DNA of 64,000 nt from DAOOVD01 sp035369845 (GTDB lineage: Bacteria > Bacillota > Desulfotomaculia > Desulfotomaculales > Pelotomaculaceae). Under the pieces are notes generated by a model, which did no database searches, had not been told where the DNA came from, and saw only the letters and a program-made list of their open reading frames with translations. This document shows positions 23,621 through 32,123 of the stretch, piece by piece; the first letter of the stretch is position 1, and each line of letters starts with the position of its first letter. Location: NCBI GenBank assembly GCA_035369845.1, contig DAOOVD010000001.1, positions 124,001 through 188,000 on the forward strand. Direction: 5' to 3'. Position numbers and translations under genes: made by a program.

Positions 23621-24666
23621 TGGAATCGCGCGGATTGGTGGTTAAGGCAAAAAAAAGATCCTGCATAGTAATCACGCCCGATGGCGAGTTCCGGGAAATT
23701 CCCGTGCCTGCGGGCGGTACGGCCGGGGTTGGACGGGAGATACCTTTAAAGTCGCCAAGGGTATTTCCCAGCATTAGATATTTGACGGTTGCCGCATGTC
23801 TACTGGTCTTCCTTTTTGCCGGACTGCTCAGCTTCAAGCAGGCTCCGCCGGCTGCAGCCTATCTGACCATCGATATAAACCCCAGCATCGAACTGGCGGT
23901 GTCGGCGGACGGCAAAGTTATTTCCGCCCGCGGACTGAACGGCGACGGTGAGAGAATACTGGCCGAAATCAATGTTGAGAAGATGAACCTGCGTGACGCT
24001 GTTGAGCTGATTGTAGCCCAGGCTGTAACCGATCAGTACCTGAAGGAAGAAGACGACAACGTTATTTTGGCCACCCTTACGGTGGAAGAAGGAGCTGAGC
24101 CGCTGGTCAGCCTCGACTCCATATATGACGCCATCAAAAGCCAGGTGGAACCGAAAAACATCGACACAGAAGTTATAATCGAACCGGTAAAACCCGGGTT
24201 GCGCCAGGAGGCAGAAAAGTCAGGAATCTCAACCGGCAGGTACTTCCTTTTCTTAAAATCCGGGGAGAAGGGTATTCCGGTAAGCGTCGGGGAAATTGCC
24301 GCTGAGAGTTTGGGCAAGCTGGAAAAGGCGAAAAGAGTCACTTTTACCGAGCTCTTTGACGAGGACGGCGAAAAGGTGAAATTAAAGCAGGCTGGTGACG
24401 CCAGACCTTTAATCAAGGGCATCTATGCAGGACGCCGGCGGGAAAATTCCGGAGCGGAGAAAGAAGGCAATCCGCCTGAAACCGGGAAGCAGAACGGCGG
24501 AAGAAAAAGCGGAACGGAGGAACAAACCGGGAAAAAGGAAAGAGAAGACGGGAAGGATGCTGAGAGAGGCCTGCGCACGGAGCGGGGTAAAAAAGTCGAT
24601 AAAAATGATAAAAACCAGAACAGTGGTACCGATAGAAATGAAAAAATCCAGCGTCGCAGTGAGTAA
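23617..24666 (+). CDS. rsgI: Anti-sigma factor RsgI-type, single-pass membrane protein
   Basis: 349 residues. Cytosolic RsgI_N domain (about 1-50: MESRGLVVKAKKRSCIVITP) that binds SigI, one membrane helix (YLTVAACLLVFLFAGLLSF near 56-74), then an outer domain with the family motif TIDINPSIELAVSADGKVIS; the Asn-Pro here is the autoproteolysis site described for clostridial RsgI. The C-terminal 90 residues are a hydrophilic Lys/Glu/Gly-rich tail with no carbohydrate-binding module, unlike the cellulosome-linked RsgI proteins. The signal sensed is therefore unknown. Confidence 0.9.
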   Translation: MMESRGLVVKAKKRSCIVITPDGEFREIPVPAGGTAGVGREIPLKSPRVFPSIRYLTVAACLLVFLFAGLLSFKQAPPAAAYLTIDINPSIELAVSADGKVISARGLNGDGERILAEINVEKMNLRDAVELIVAQAVTDQYLKEEDDNVILATLTVEEGAEPLVSLDSIYDAIKSQVEPKNIDTEVIIEPVKPGLRQEAEKSGISTGRYFLFLKSGEKGIPVSVGEIAAESLGKLEKAKRVTFTELFDEDGEKVKLKQAGDARPLIKGIYAGRRRENSGAEKEGNPPETGKQNGGRKSGTEEQTGKKEREDGKDAERGLRTERGKKVDKNDKNQNSGTDRNEKIQRRSE

Positions 24667-24777
24667 CTGGTGGGCGGCGCAAGATCAGGACAGGCGGCAT
24701 CACCGAAACTAAAGCGCCGGGCCGGTGCCGTGAAAAGCGAAGACGGTCCGGCATATATCTTTACTCTTCCGCAACAC

Positions 24778-24804
24778 TAAAAAAATGTTGGCCGGATGAC
24801 CAAC
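24778..24804 (-). terminator. Terminator downstream of the tandem riboswitches
   Basis: Minus strand: GTTGG-TCATCCGG-CCAAC followed by ATTTTTTT. Confidence 0.7.
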
Positions 24805-24829
24805 AAAGTAGAAAGGGGGGTTTTCTACA

Positions 24830-24873
24830 AAAAATATAACGGGCAAACCCTATGCGAATGGAGTTTGGCCCGG
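24830..24873 (-). terminator. Expression-platform-like terminator hairpin
   Basis: Minus strand: CGGGCCAAACTC...GGGTTTGCCCG followed by TTATATTTTTT, directly after the second riboswitch candidate. Position suits a ligand-controlled terminator. Confidence 0.65.
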
Positions 24874-24890
24874 AAAAACTTTGCCGAGAT

Positions 24891-24993
24891 CCCACTCTCC
24901 TTTTCGCAGTGGAAGGCACGCAGGTTTCCCGACGTACCCTGACGGCCGGCTGACCGTGGCTCGAAAGCTTTAGGTCATGCGGCTCGGAGAGTA
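24891..24993 (-). promoter_or_regulatory. Moco/Tuco-type riboswitch candidate, downstream copy
   Basis: Read 5'-3' on the minus strand: CTCTCCGAGCC..., CCGTCAGGGTACG, GGGAAACC, CGTGCC, TTCCACTGCGAAAAGGAGAG. The CUCC...GGAG closing stem, AGGGNNCG...GGAAACC...CGNGCC hairpin and CCYCC...GRAAAGG 3' end follow, from memory, the molybdenum/tungsten cofactor RNA motif. Aligns closely to the copy at 25055-25155. Confidence 0.65.
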
Positions 24994-25054
24994 TTTTGTA
25001 TAAAAATGCTAAAAGCTTTGCCCGGTTTAAAAAGGACAAAGCTCTTACCCAAAA

Positions 25055-25155
25055 GCGCCTTCTCCTTTCCACACCGGGAGGCGCGGTGGTTTCCCGTCCG
25101 CACCCTATCGGCCTGGCCGCCGTACTTTGCTCAGGTGTGCCAGGCTCGGAGAATT
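25055..25155 (-). promoter_or_regulatory. Moco/Tuco-type riboswitch candidate, upstream copy
   Basis: Minus strand: TTCTCCGAGCC, GGCACACC, AGGGTGCGGACGGGAAACCA, CCGCGCCTCCCGGTGTGGAA, AGGAGAAG. The 3' end (GCCTCCCGG...GGAAAGG) is almost that of the Escherichia coli moaA leader as I recall it. CACACC can pair with GGTGTG. The hairpin shows compensatory change against the downstream copy (GGUACG/CGUGCC versus GGUGCG/CGCGCC). Confidence 0.7.
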
Positions 25156-25212
25156 CACTTACTTATTCAACTTCAAAAGACGATTTCCTGCCTGGTTGTC
25201 AAATTTTTTTCG

Positions 25213-25686
25213 TCAACGGAAAAAACCGGCCGCCTGAAGCAATACCGTCGTCACAGCGGCAGCCATAACCGGCCCGCATGGTGTGCCGCGCATGAAAAAA
25301 ATCCCGAGCACCGTTCCCAAGGTCATGCCGAATATTATCTCCGGACTCGTATTCATCAGGGCGAGTCCGTCTCCGTTCAGCCTGGTGGCCAGAGCCCCTG
25401 CCGCCACGGCGATGATGCCTTTGACCGAAGCTACCGACTGCAGGTCTTCCCCGGTAAGTTTTTCAGTAGCTATCGGAGCAAGAATGTGAAGCATGAGCAG
25501 GACAAGCCCTGTTTCCAGACCGCGCTTTTCAAGGAGAGGCAGCAGGACATGGTCGAGGTTGAAATATTTCAGACTCAGGAGGATGCAGGAGGAAGTGACC
25601 ACGAGGTTCGACCGTCCAAAGATGCCCAGGAAAAGGAGCGTAATTAAAATCAATTCAGGGGGGGTTATCCAGGAGTAGCCGCCCAA
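25213..25686 (-). CDS. DUF441-family membrane protein
   Basis: 157 residues, TTG start behind CGGAGTG. Four or more hydrophobic helices (LILITLLFLGIFGRSNLVV; LVLLMLHILAPIATEKLTG; GIIAVAAGALATRLNGDG; GMTLGTVLGIFFMRG). The pattern matches the DUF441/UPF0756 family of small integral membrane proteins of unknown function. The tandem riboswitches begin 57 bp after its stop on the same strand. Confidence 0.8.
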   Translation of the reverse strand: MGGYSWITPPELILITLLFLGIFGRSNLVVTSSCILLSLKYFNLDHVLLPLLEKRGLETGLVLLMLHILAPIATEKLTGEDLQSVASVKGIIAVAAGALATRLNGDGLALMNTSPEIIFGMTLGTVLGIFFMRGTPCGPVMAAAVTTVLLQAAGFFR

Positions 25687-25894
25687 ACCGGATCACTCCG
25701 CCGGTATTTCATGCAAAAGGTGCCAAACGAAGAGCTGATGACTGCTACTGATAATTTATGCCTGAAGGGCCGCTTTATTACATTCCGGACCCGGCATAAT
25801 CTTCTGTTTCCGGCCAAATTTCAAATATTCAGAAGGTTTTTTTAAAGGAAGCGGGAATAAATAAAATTTAAAAAATGATACAGGAGGGAAATGA

Positions 25895-26296
25895 ATGGCG
25901 GAGGAATTAAGAGCGGGTATCAAAGGGGAGGCTGCCGACCGGGTGACCGATCAAAACACCGCGGTTGCTTACGGAAACACCGTGGTAAATGTTTATGCTT
26001 CTCCCGCAATGATCGGGCTGATGGAAAAAGCCGCCCTTGAGTCTGTCCTGCCGTATTTGGCGGAAGGGATGACCACCGTGGGCACGAGGTTTGATGTCAA
26101 GCACCTGGCGGCCACGCCGGTGGGTATGAACGTCGTGGCGCGCTCGACCCTCGTCGAGGTGGACGGAAAGAGGCTTCTTTTCGAAGTGGAAGCGTATGAC
26201 GATGCGGAGATAATCGGAAAAGGCGTTCACGAGCGGTTTATCGTCAAGCTGGAAGGTTTTCTCAAAAGGACGCAAGCAAAAACGGCAAAAAGTTGA
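25895..26296 (+). CDS. Hotdog-fold thioesterase, FlK-like
   Basis: 133 residues, ATG 25895 behind AGGAGGG. Thioesterase-superfamily features: TVVNVYASPAMIGLMEKAAL, then TTVGTRFDVKHLAATPVGMN, VEVDGKRLLFEVEAYD and the family-ending GVHERFIVKLEGF. The closest type I know is fluoroacetyl-CoA thioesterase-like proteins, which are common in Clostridia and probably hydrolyse other short acyl-CoAs. Monocistronic or first of a short run. Confidence 0.85.
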   Translation: MAEELRAGIKGEAADRVTDQNTAVAYGNTVVNVYASPAMIGLMEKAALESVLPYLAEGMTTVGTRFDVKHLAATPVGMNVVARSTLVEVDGKRLLFEVEAYDDAEIIGKGVHERFIVKLEGFLKRTQAKTAKS

Positions 26297-26357
26297 TGAG
26301 ATTCTCTGGTATAATTAATTGTGGTAAAGCATAATTCTTCGGTGGGGTGAGCATCCC

Positions 26358-26573
26358 GTGACAGTCAAGCTTTTTGTCAGGACGGAAACCAAAAAAGGGG
26401 TGAACAAGGATATAGTGAAAATTACATGGGGTGCCGTGAACAACGCCGGGAGGATTTTTTATTCCAATACGGAATTGATGAGTGTGGAGGACTTCAACAA
26501 GTTCAAAGAGCTGTTTGCGACAGTCGGTCTGGATGACGAAAAACGATTGGATACCGGCCGCGCTTTTTATTAG
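26358..26573 (+). CDS. Conserved hypothetical small protein
   Basis: 71 residues, GTG start behind GGTGGGGTGAG. Reads FVRTETKKGVNKDIVKITWG and SVEDFNKFKELFATVG. No membrane part or motif. Lies between a thioesterase and a phosphoesterase gene on the same strand, 53 bp before the latter. Confidence 0.62.
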   Translation: MTVKLFVRTETKKGVNKDIVKITWGAVNNAGRIFYSNTELMSVEDFNKFKELFATVGLDDEKRLDTGRAFY

Positions 26574-26626
26574 GCCTGCAAGGTGTGGTTGCCGTCGGTT
26601 GAACAGACGGCGGGAGGGGTTGTTCT

Positions 26627-27421
26627 ATGCGTATGGTTTACCTCAGCGATACACATATTCAGAACGGCAGGCCGGACAACCGTAAAGACAATTTTTTTGA
26701 AGCTATTTTCAAAAAGCTGTCGGAAGTGGTCGATCTCTGCCGGCAGCTTAATGTTGATATTCTCATCCACGGGGGTGATGTGTTCGACAATCCTCACCCA
26801 GATCAGAGGTCGCTGGAGTTGTTTCAGTGGTTTGTCAGAGAGTTGAGCCTGCCCGTTTATTGCGTTGCCGGCAACCACGACCTTGTTGAACAGAGACTGG
26901 AAAGCCTCGAAGAAACCGCTCTCGGGCGTCTTTCCGGAGATTTGGCGATCAAACTGCTGCAGCCCGGGGAGAAGGTATACTTCCATAACGGCACTTTCGT
27001 TGTTCAACTCAGCGGTCAGCATTTCTACGGCGGCATGGACAAACAAAAAAGGAGCAGTGACTACGTTGTTGAAAAGAAACACTGCGATCTGGCTGTCCAC
27101 GTTGTGCACGGCATGCTTCTGCCCAGGGCTTTTTCCGACCGGGTTTACTGCACCTTGATTTCCGAGGTGGCCGGCACTGAAGCCGACTTCACGCTGGGCG
27201 CGCATGCCCATCTGGGCTATCACGAAATCGTCGGCAACAAGTTTTTTTTAAACCCCGGTGCGCTGGCGCGCCTTACCAACCTGAGAAAGGAACTTGTCCG
27301 CAGGCCCCAGATATTATACATGGAATTGGCCGCAAAGCCCGCTTACAGGTTTATTGCCCTGAAATCAGCCCGGCCCGGCGAAGAAGTGATGAATATAAAA
27401 GAAATAAACGAAAATTGTTAG
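26627..27421 (+). CDS. SbcD/MRE11-like metallophosphoesterase
   Basis: 264 residues. Calcineurin-like phosphoesterase motifs: LSDTHIQN, HGGDVFDNPHP, VAGNHDLVE, VVHGML and GAHAH (the usual GHTH position). Domain order and the GGDVFDN box resemble the SbcD/MRE11 nuclease group, but it is shorter than SbcD and no sbcC follows. Function could be a DNA nuclease or general phosphodiesterase. ATG 26627 (GGGAGGGG upstream). Confidence 0.82.
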   Translation: MRMVYLSDTHIQNGRPDNRKDNFFEAIFKKLSEVVDLCRQLNVDILIHGGDVFDNPHPDQRSLELFQWFVRELSLPVYCVAGNHDLVEQRLESLEETALGRLSGDLAIKLLQPGEKVYFHNGTFVVQLSGQHFYGGMDKQKRSSDYVVEKKHCDLAVHVVHGMLLPRAFSDRVYCTLISEVAGTEADFTLGAHAHLGYHEIVGNKFFLNPGALARLTNLRKELVRRPQILYMELAAKPAYRFIALKSARPGEEVMNIKEINENC

Positions 27422-27506
27422 CACAGCAGCTTGCTGCAGAGGCAGCGGCAGTTGCCGGCATGGTTGTTTGACGGTTTTCCGGATGCCGTGACGGCATGAA
27501 CCGTTC

Positions 27507-28439
27507 CTAGCGGCCCAAAAAATCGCCTCTGTTAAGACGGATCTTGCCGCCCCACTCGGCGGCAGGCATTTTTTCGCGCCCGACCCGAATCGTTTTCAGC
27601 TTGAGGACTCCCCTGCCGGTAGCTACGACCGGATCTTCGCCGGAAACTGCGTCCACCACCTCCCCCGGTACCGCTCCGGCGGCTGAAATGCGTTCGTCCG
27701 GCAGGAATGCCTCAAGTACCACTATTTTTTCTCCGCGAAAGGTTGTCCCCGCACCGGGAAAAGGCATGCTTCCCCTGACAAGGTTGTAAATGTTGCCGGC
27801 AGGCTGCCGCCAGTCGATTACCGTATCCTTTTCCTTCAGCACCGGCTGGTAGGAAGCCAGGCGGCTGTCTTGCGGAATGCGCGGGGCGCGGCCCTCTTTG
27901 ATTAACCTTACTGCTTCGGCAGTGAGCCTCACTCCCAGAGGGTATAGCTTGTTGTAGTACAGGGTGACTGTATTGTCTTCAGGTTCTATCGGCACCTTTT
28001 CCTGAAGGATAATGTCCCCGGTGTCCACGCCCTCATCAATATAATGGATGGTAACACCTGTTTCCTTTTCGCCGCATATGATCGCCCAGGCGATAGCATT
28101 GCCCCCGCGGTATTTAGGGAGTATGGACGGATGATAATTGATGCCGCCGAGAGGAGCCAGATCGATCACTTCTTTCGGTACAAAGTCGGTGACGAAGACC
28201 AGCACAAGCAGATCGGGAGCCAGATCCTTTACCCACCGGCGAACTTCCGGGTCGCGCAGCCGTCCGGGCTGAAGAAGCGGCAAGCCTTTTTCCAGAACCA
28301 ACTCTTTAAAGGGGTTGGTTTTTTTTGCACCGGTGACGTCCGGTACGGTTACAGCCCCCACTATGTTTTCCCCCTGGTTGATCAAGGTTTGCAGGCAGTC
28401 CCTGCCGAAAGGCGCCTGTCCTATCACAAGGATTCGCAT
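27507..28439 (-). CDS. Formyltransferase family protein (methionyl-tRNA formyltransferase-like)
   Basis: 310 residues from ATG 28439. N-terminal 10-formyl-THF hydrolase/transferase domain with the catalytic Asn-His-Asp set: NYHPSILPKYRGGNAIAWAI and EGVDTGDIIL. C-terminal Fmt-type domain (VIDWRQPAGNIYNLVRGSMP). The canonical SLLPKYRGAAPIQ loop reads SILPKYRGGNAIA, and no peptide deformylase gene is beside it, so it may be a second formyltransferase for a sugar or other amine rather than the initiator tRNA enzyme. Confidence 0.8.
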   Translation of the reverse strand: MRILVIGQAPFGRDCLQTLINQGENIVGAVTVPDVTGAKKTNPFKELVLEKGLPLLQPGRLRDPEVRRWVKDLAPDLLVLVFVTDFVPKEVIDLAPLGGINYHPSILPKYRGGNAIAWAIICGEKETGVTIHYIDEGVDTGDIILQEKVPIEPEDNTVTLYYNKLYPLGVRLTAEAVRLIKEGRAPRIPQDSRLASYQPVLKEKDTVIDWRQPAGNIYNLVRGSMPFPGAGTTFRGEKIVVLEAFLPDERISAAGAVPGEVVDAVSGEDPVVATGRGVLKLKTIRVGREKMPAAEWGGKIRLNRGDFLGR

Positions 28440-28637
28440 CTGTTCGCCTCCCAGGTTTTTGCTTTTGATGGCGTAAAATTCTTCATAAATCCCCAAAACC
28501 CTTTTTTTATTGAAGCTGAGGCTTGCCACGGCAAAGCCGCAAGCCGGCGGGCGATTTGTTGGAGAGAACTGAGAGGATTTTGACGGTTTGGCTGGAAACT
28601 GGTTATTGTATAAATAATTGCAGGGGGTTAACAAATT

Positions 28638-31600
28638 TTGGGTCTTCGTTTCATCATTGGCCGGGCCGGCACCGGAAAGACACACATCTGCCTGGAGGCC
28701 GTGCGGGAAGAACTGGCGGCGCGCCGCGAAGGGCCCCCGCTGATAATTCTTGTGCCGGAGCAGGCCACGTTTCAAATGGAGTATTCCCTGGCCGCCACAC
28801 CCGGCCTGAAAGGGTTCATCCGGGCCCAGGTGCTGAGTTTCAGACGCCTGGCCCACCGGGTGCTGCAGGAAGTGGGTGGCGCTGCCCGCTCTCATATCGG
28901 AGAACTCGGAAAGAGAATGTTGCTGCGCCGCTTGCTTGAACGAAGAAGGCGGGAACTGAAGATTTTCAATCGCAGTGCAAACCTTCCCGGCTTTTCCGAC
29001 ACGGTTGCCGGTATCCTGGGGGAAATGAAAACTTACTGCATAAGTCCGGATGAGCTTGCCGCAGTTTCTTCATTCCTGCATGGCGGGGAGGAGACCGGCT
29101 CGCTTGCCCGAAAGCTGGACGATTTGCGCCTGCTGTACGTTGATTTGGAATCCTGCCTGGCCGGCCGTTTTACCGATCCGGACGACTACCTCAACCTGCT
29201 GGCCGATCGTCTGGAGTATTCCCCGTCAGTCAGGAATGCGGTGGTTTGGGTTGACGGTTTTTCCGGTTTTACTCCGCAGGAGTACCGGGTGCTGGCGGCT
29301 CTGCTGCGCACCGCCGGCCGGGTCAATATAACCCTGTGCGCCGACCTTGCTTCTCTGAGCGGGAGCAGCGATGAGACCGATCTTTTTTACCCTGTCCGGG
29401 AAACATACGACCGTCTCTGTGAGGCAGCCGCCCGGGAACTGGTACCCGTTGAAAGGCCGCTCGTTCTTGATTGTGAAACGCCGCCACGTTTTAAGAGCCG
29501 GCAGATAGCTTTTCTGGAAAAAAACTTCTTCAACCATGGCGCCGTTGGTTCCCATGCCTTGCCCGGCGGAGGAGTCTTCCTGGCGGCGGCGGCAAACCCG
29601 ACGGCGGAAGTCGAAGGTGTCGCCCGCGAGATAACGGCGCTTTGCCGGGACAGGGGATACCGCTACCGGGACATAGTGGTGCTTTTAAGAGATCTCGGTT
29701 CTTATGCCCACCTTATATCGAGCATTTTTGCCGATCACGGCATACCAGTATTTATAGACCAAAAACGTCCGGTGATGCACCATCCGGTGGTGGAACTGAT
29801 CCGATCCGCTCTCGAGGCGGCGGCGAAGGAATGGTCCTTCGAATCCGTGTTCCGTTACCTCAAGACGGATTTGATCCCTCTTTCCAGGGAAGATGTAGAT
29901 GTTCTGGAAAACTACGTGCTTGCCCACGGCATCCGGGGAAGCAGGTGGACTGATGAAAAACCCTGGGATTACCGCAGGAGCCTGACTCTGGAGGAAGATA
30001 CCGCCGTCTCCGGGCGAAAAGCGGAAGATCTGACGGAGATCAACCGGATCAGGCGACAGGCCGCTGCAGCGCTGCATCTTTTCCAGCAGGAGCTGACACG
30101 GGCCGTAAATGTCCGGGACATGACGGCTGCCGTTTTCAACCTGCTGGACAGGCTTGAGGCCAGCAAACGGCTGGAGGCGTGGAGCCTGCTGGCGGAAAAG
30201 GAAGGCCGGCTTGAGGCGGCCCGCGAGCACGCCCAGGTATGGGACGGTATAACCGGCCTTCTGGACCAGGTTGTGGAGTCGCTTGGGGACGAAACTCTGA
30301 CTCTTCAGGAATACGCTGCGATTTTGGATGCCGGTTTTGAGAGTTTGCGGCTGGGATTGATTCCCCCGGGGCTCGATTTGGTTTTGGCAGGTTCCCTCGA
30401 CAGGTCGCGAAGCCCGGAAGCAAAGGCGGCCTTTCTCATGGGTGTCAGTGACGGCGTGCTGCCGGCAAGAGTTGTTGACAAGGGTATTTTTTCTGAAGCG
30501 GAAAGGGAACTGTTGGGAAAGTTCGGTCTCAAACTGGCGCCCGGAAGCCGCAGGAGAACATTTGACGAGCAGTATCTTGTCTACATAGCTCTTACCCGCG
30601 CCTCCGAGCGGCTGTACATAAGCTACCCGCTGGCGGACGAAGAAGGCGGGGCTGTCATGCCTTCCCCGGCGGTATCCAGGCTGAAGGAACTGCTGCCCGG
30701 TGTGGAGGAACGGGTTTGGCCGGTGGAGCCGGAGGGTGCCACAGCGGCCGGTGATCTGGAATTTGTATCCAACCCCCGCCGCTCTCTGTCCTACCTCGCC
30801 GCCCGTCTGCGGGAACTGAAGGCCGGCCGCCCCGTATACCCGCTGTGGTTCGATGTCTATTCCTGGTTTGCGGGGGGGGAATACCGGGCTGAATGCGCAC
30901 GCGTACTCTCCGGCTTGTTCCATAGCAACCGTGAAGCCAGGCTTTCTTCAGGACTGGGGCGGAGACTTTACGGCACACCCTTGAAGACGAGTGTCTCGGG
31001 GATTGAAAAATTTCACGCCTGCCCTTTTGCCCATTTTCTGTCATACGGGCTCAAGCTGCGGGAACGTCCCGTATTCAGGCTGGGAGCTCCCGATTTGGGC
31101 CAGTTTCTTCACGCCGCCCTGAAGCTTTTCGGTGACAGGGTAGAAGAGTGCGGGCTTGACTGGGGCAATCTGGACCGGGAGGAGTGCCGCAGGCTGTCCG
31201 GCGAGGCGGTGGAGCTGCTGACGCCGCGCCTGTTAAACGAGATACTGCTCAGTTCGGCCCGCCACCGCTACCTTGCCGGGAAGATTAAAAATACCGTTCA
31301 GCAGGCCGCCATAGTTCTTGCCGAGCATTCAAGACGGGGAAAATTCCGGCCGGTTGGCCTGGAGCTTGCTTTCGGACCGGGCGGGGATCTGCCCGGGGTT
31401 GTGTTTGTTCTTGCCGATGGAAGTGAGATGCTCTTAACCGGACGGATCGACCGCATAGACGCCGCAGAAAGCGGGGATGGCATCTACCTGCGGGTGATTG
31501 ATTACAAGTCAAGCAAGGTGAAGATAAGCCTTTCCGATATATACCACGGGCTAAAACTGCAGATTCTGGCTTACCTTGAAGTCGCTCTCCAGCATGCCGA

Positions 31601-32123
31601 GGCTCTCGTTGGCAGGAGAGGGCTGCCGGGCGGCATTCTCTATTTTACGGTCAATGACCCCTTTATCAGCACCGGCGGGGTGGCGCTGCCTGAGGAAGAA
31701 ATGGAAAAGAGAGTGTTGAAGGAATTCAGGATGACCGGCATGGTCCTGGCGGATCCCGAGGTGGTGCGGTTGATGGACGGCAGCCGGGATGGAGACTCGT
31801 TCCTGATACCGGTGTATTTTAAGAGCGGTGGAGATATCGGTGCCCGTTCCGCTGTGCTGACCGTGAAACAATTCGGTCTGCTGCGGGCATATCTGCGCCG
31901 TTTGCTGATCTCTGCCGGAAGCGGCATCATAGACGGAGTTGTCGATATTTCTCCGTACAGGCAGGGGTCCTTGCGGTCCTGTCAGGCCTGTTTATACAAA
32001 CCCGTCTGCCAGTTTGATATTTTGATCGACGGGAACACGTACCGCATCATCAAGGCGGAAGAAGCGGAAAAGATTTGGGACAGGATTACCGCGGCGGCCG
32101 GAGGTGAGAATGTTGAACGGTGA
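28638..32123 (+). CDS. addB: ATP-dependent helicase/deoxyribonuclease subunit B
   Basis: 1161 residues, TTG start at 28638. AddB partners AddA to resect double-strand DNA ends for recombination. Residues 8-15 are the Walker A GRAGTGKT. The C-terminal nuclease domain carries VIDYKSSKVKIS (about 955-966) and the iron-sulfur cluster Cys set: one Cys in FHACPFAHFLSYG, three in RSCQACLYKPVCQF. Length is normal. addA begins before the addB stop, so they are translationally coupled. Confidence 0.95.
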   Translation: MGLRFIIGRAGTGKTHICLEAVREELAARREGPPLIILVPEQATFQMEYSLAATPGLKGFIRAQVLSFRRLAHRVLQEVGGAARSHIGELGKRMLLRRLLERRRRELKIFNRSANLPGFSDTVAGILGEMKTYCISPDELAAVSSFLHGGEETGSLARKLDDLRLLYVDLESCLAGRFTDPDDYLNLLADRLEYSPSVRNAVVWVDGFSGFTPQEYRVLAALLRTAGRVNITLCADLASLSGSSDETDLFYPVRETYDRLCEAAARELVPVERPLVLDCETPPRFKSRQIAFLEKNFFNHGAVGSHALPGGGVFLAAAANPTAEVEGVAREITALCRDRGYRYRDIVVLLRDLGSYAHLISSIFADHGIPVFIDQKRPVMHHPVVELIRSALEAAAKEWSFESVFRYLKTDLIPLSREDVDVLENYVLAHGIRGSRWTDEKPWDYRRSLTLEEDTAVSGRKAEDLTEINRIRRQAAAALHLFQQELTRAVNVRDMTAAVFNLLDRLEASKRLEAWSLLAEKEGRLEAAREHAQVWDGITGLLDQVVESLGDETLTLQEYAAILDAGFESLRLGLIPPGLDLVLAGSLDRSRSPEAKAAFLMGVSDGVLPARVVDKGIFSEAERELLGKFGLKLAPGSRRRTFDEQYLVYIALTRASERLYISYPLADEEGGAVMPSPAVSRLKELLPGVEERVWPVEPEGATAAGDLEFVSNPRRSLSYLAARLRELKAGRPVYPLWFDVYSWFAGGEYRAECARVLSGLFHSNREARLSSGLGRRLYGTPLKTSVSGIEKFHACPFAHFLSYGLKLRERPVFRLGAPDLGQFLHAALKLFGDRVEECGLDWGNLDREECRRLSGEAVELLTPRLLNEILLSSARHRYLAGKIKNTVQQAAIVLAEHSRRGKFRPVGLELAFGPGGDLPGVVFVLADGSEMLLTGRIDRIDAAESGDGIYLRVIDYKSSKVKISLSDIYHGLKLQILAYLEVALQHAEALVGRRGLPGGILYFTVNDPFISTGGVALPEEEMEKRVLKEFRMTGMVLADPEVVRLMDGSRDGDSFLIPVYFKSGGDIGARSAVLTVKQFGLLRAYLRRLLISAGSGIIDGVVDISPYRQGSLRSCQACLYKPVCQFDILIDGNTYRIIKAEEAEKIWDRITAAAGGENVER

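Noticed and set aside
24820..24990. Cyclic-di-GMP (GEMM) riboswitch on the plus strand
   Set aside because: GGGCAAACC is present by chance, but the remaining core does not fit; the minus strand fits the Moco motif much better and no plus-strand gene follows.
27507..28895. Long upstream extension of the formyltransferase to 28895
   Set aside because: Runs through the addB start region; the family N-terminus MRILVIGQ begins at 28439.
29685..30923. 412-codon minus-strand frame opposite addB
   Set aside because: High-GC shadow; no motif, no ribosome site.
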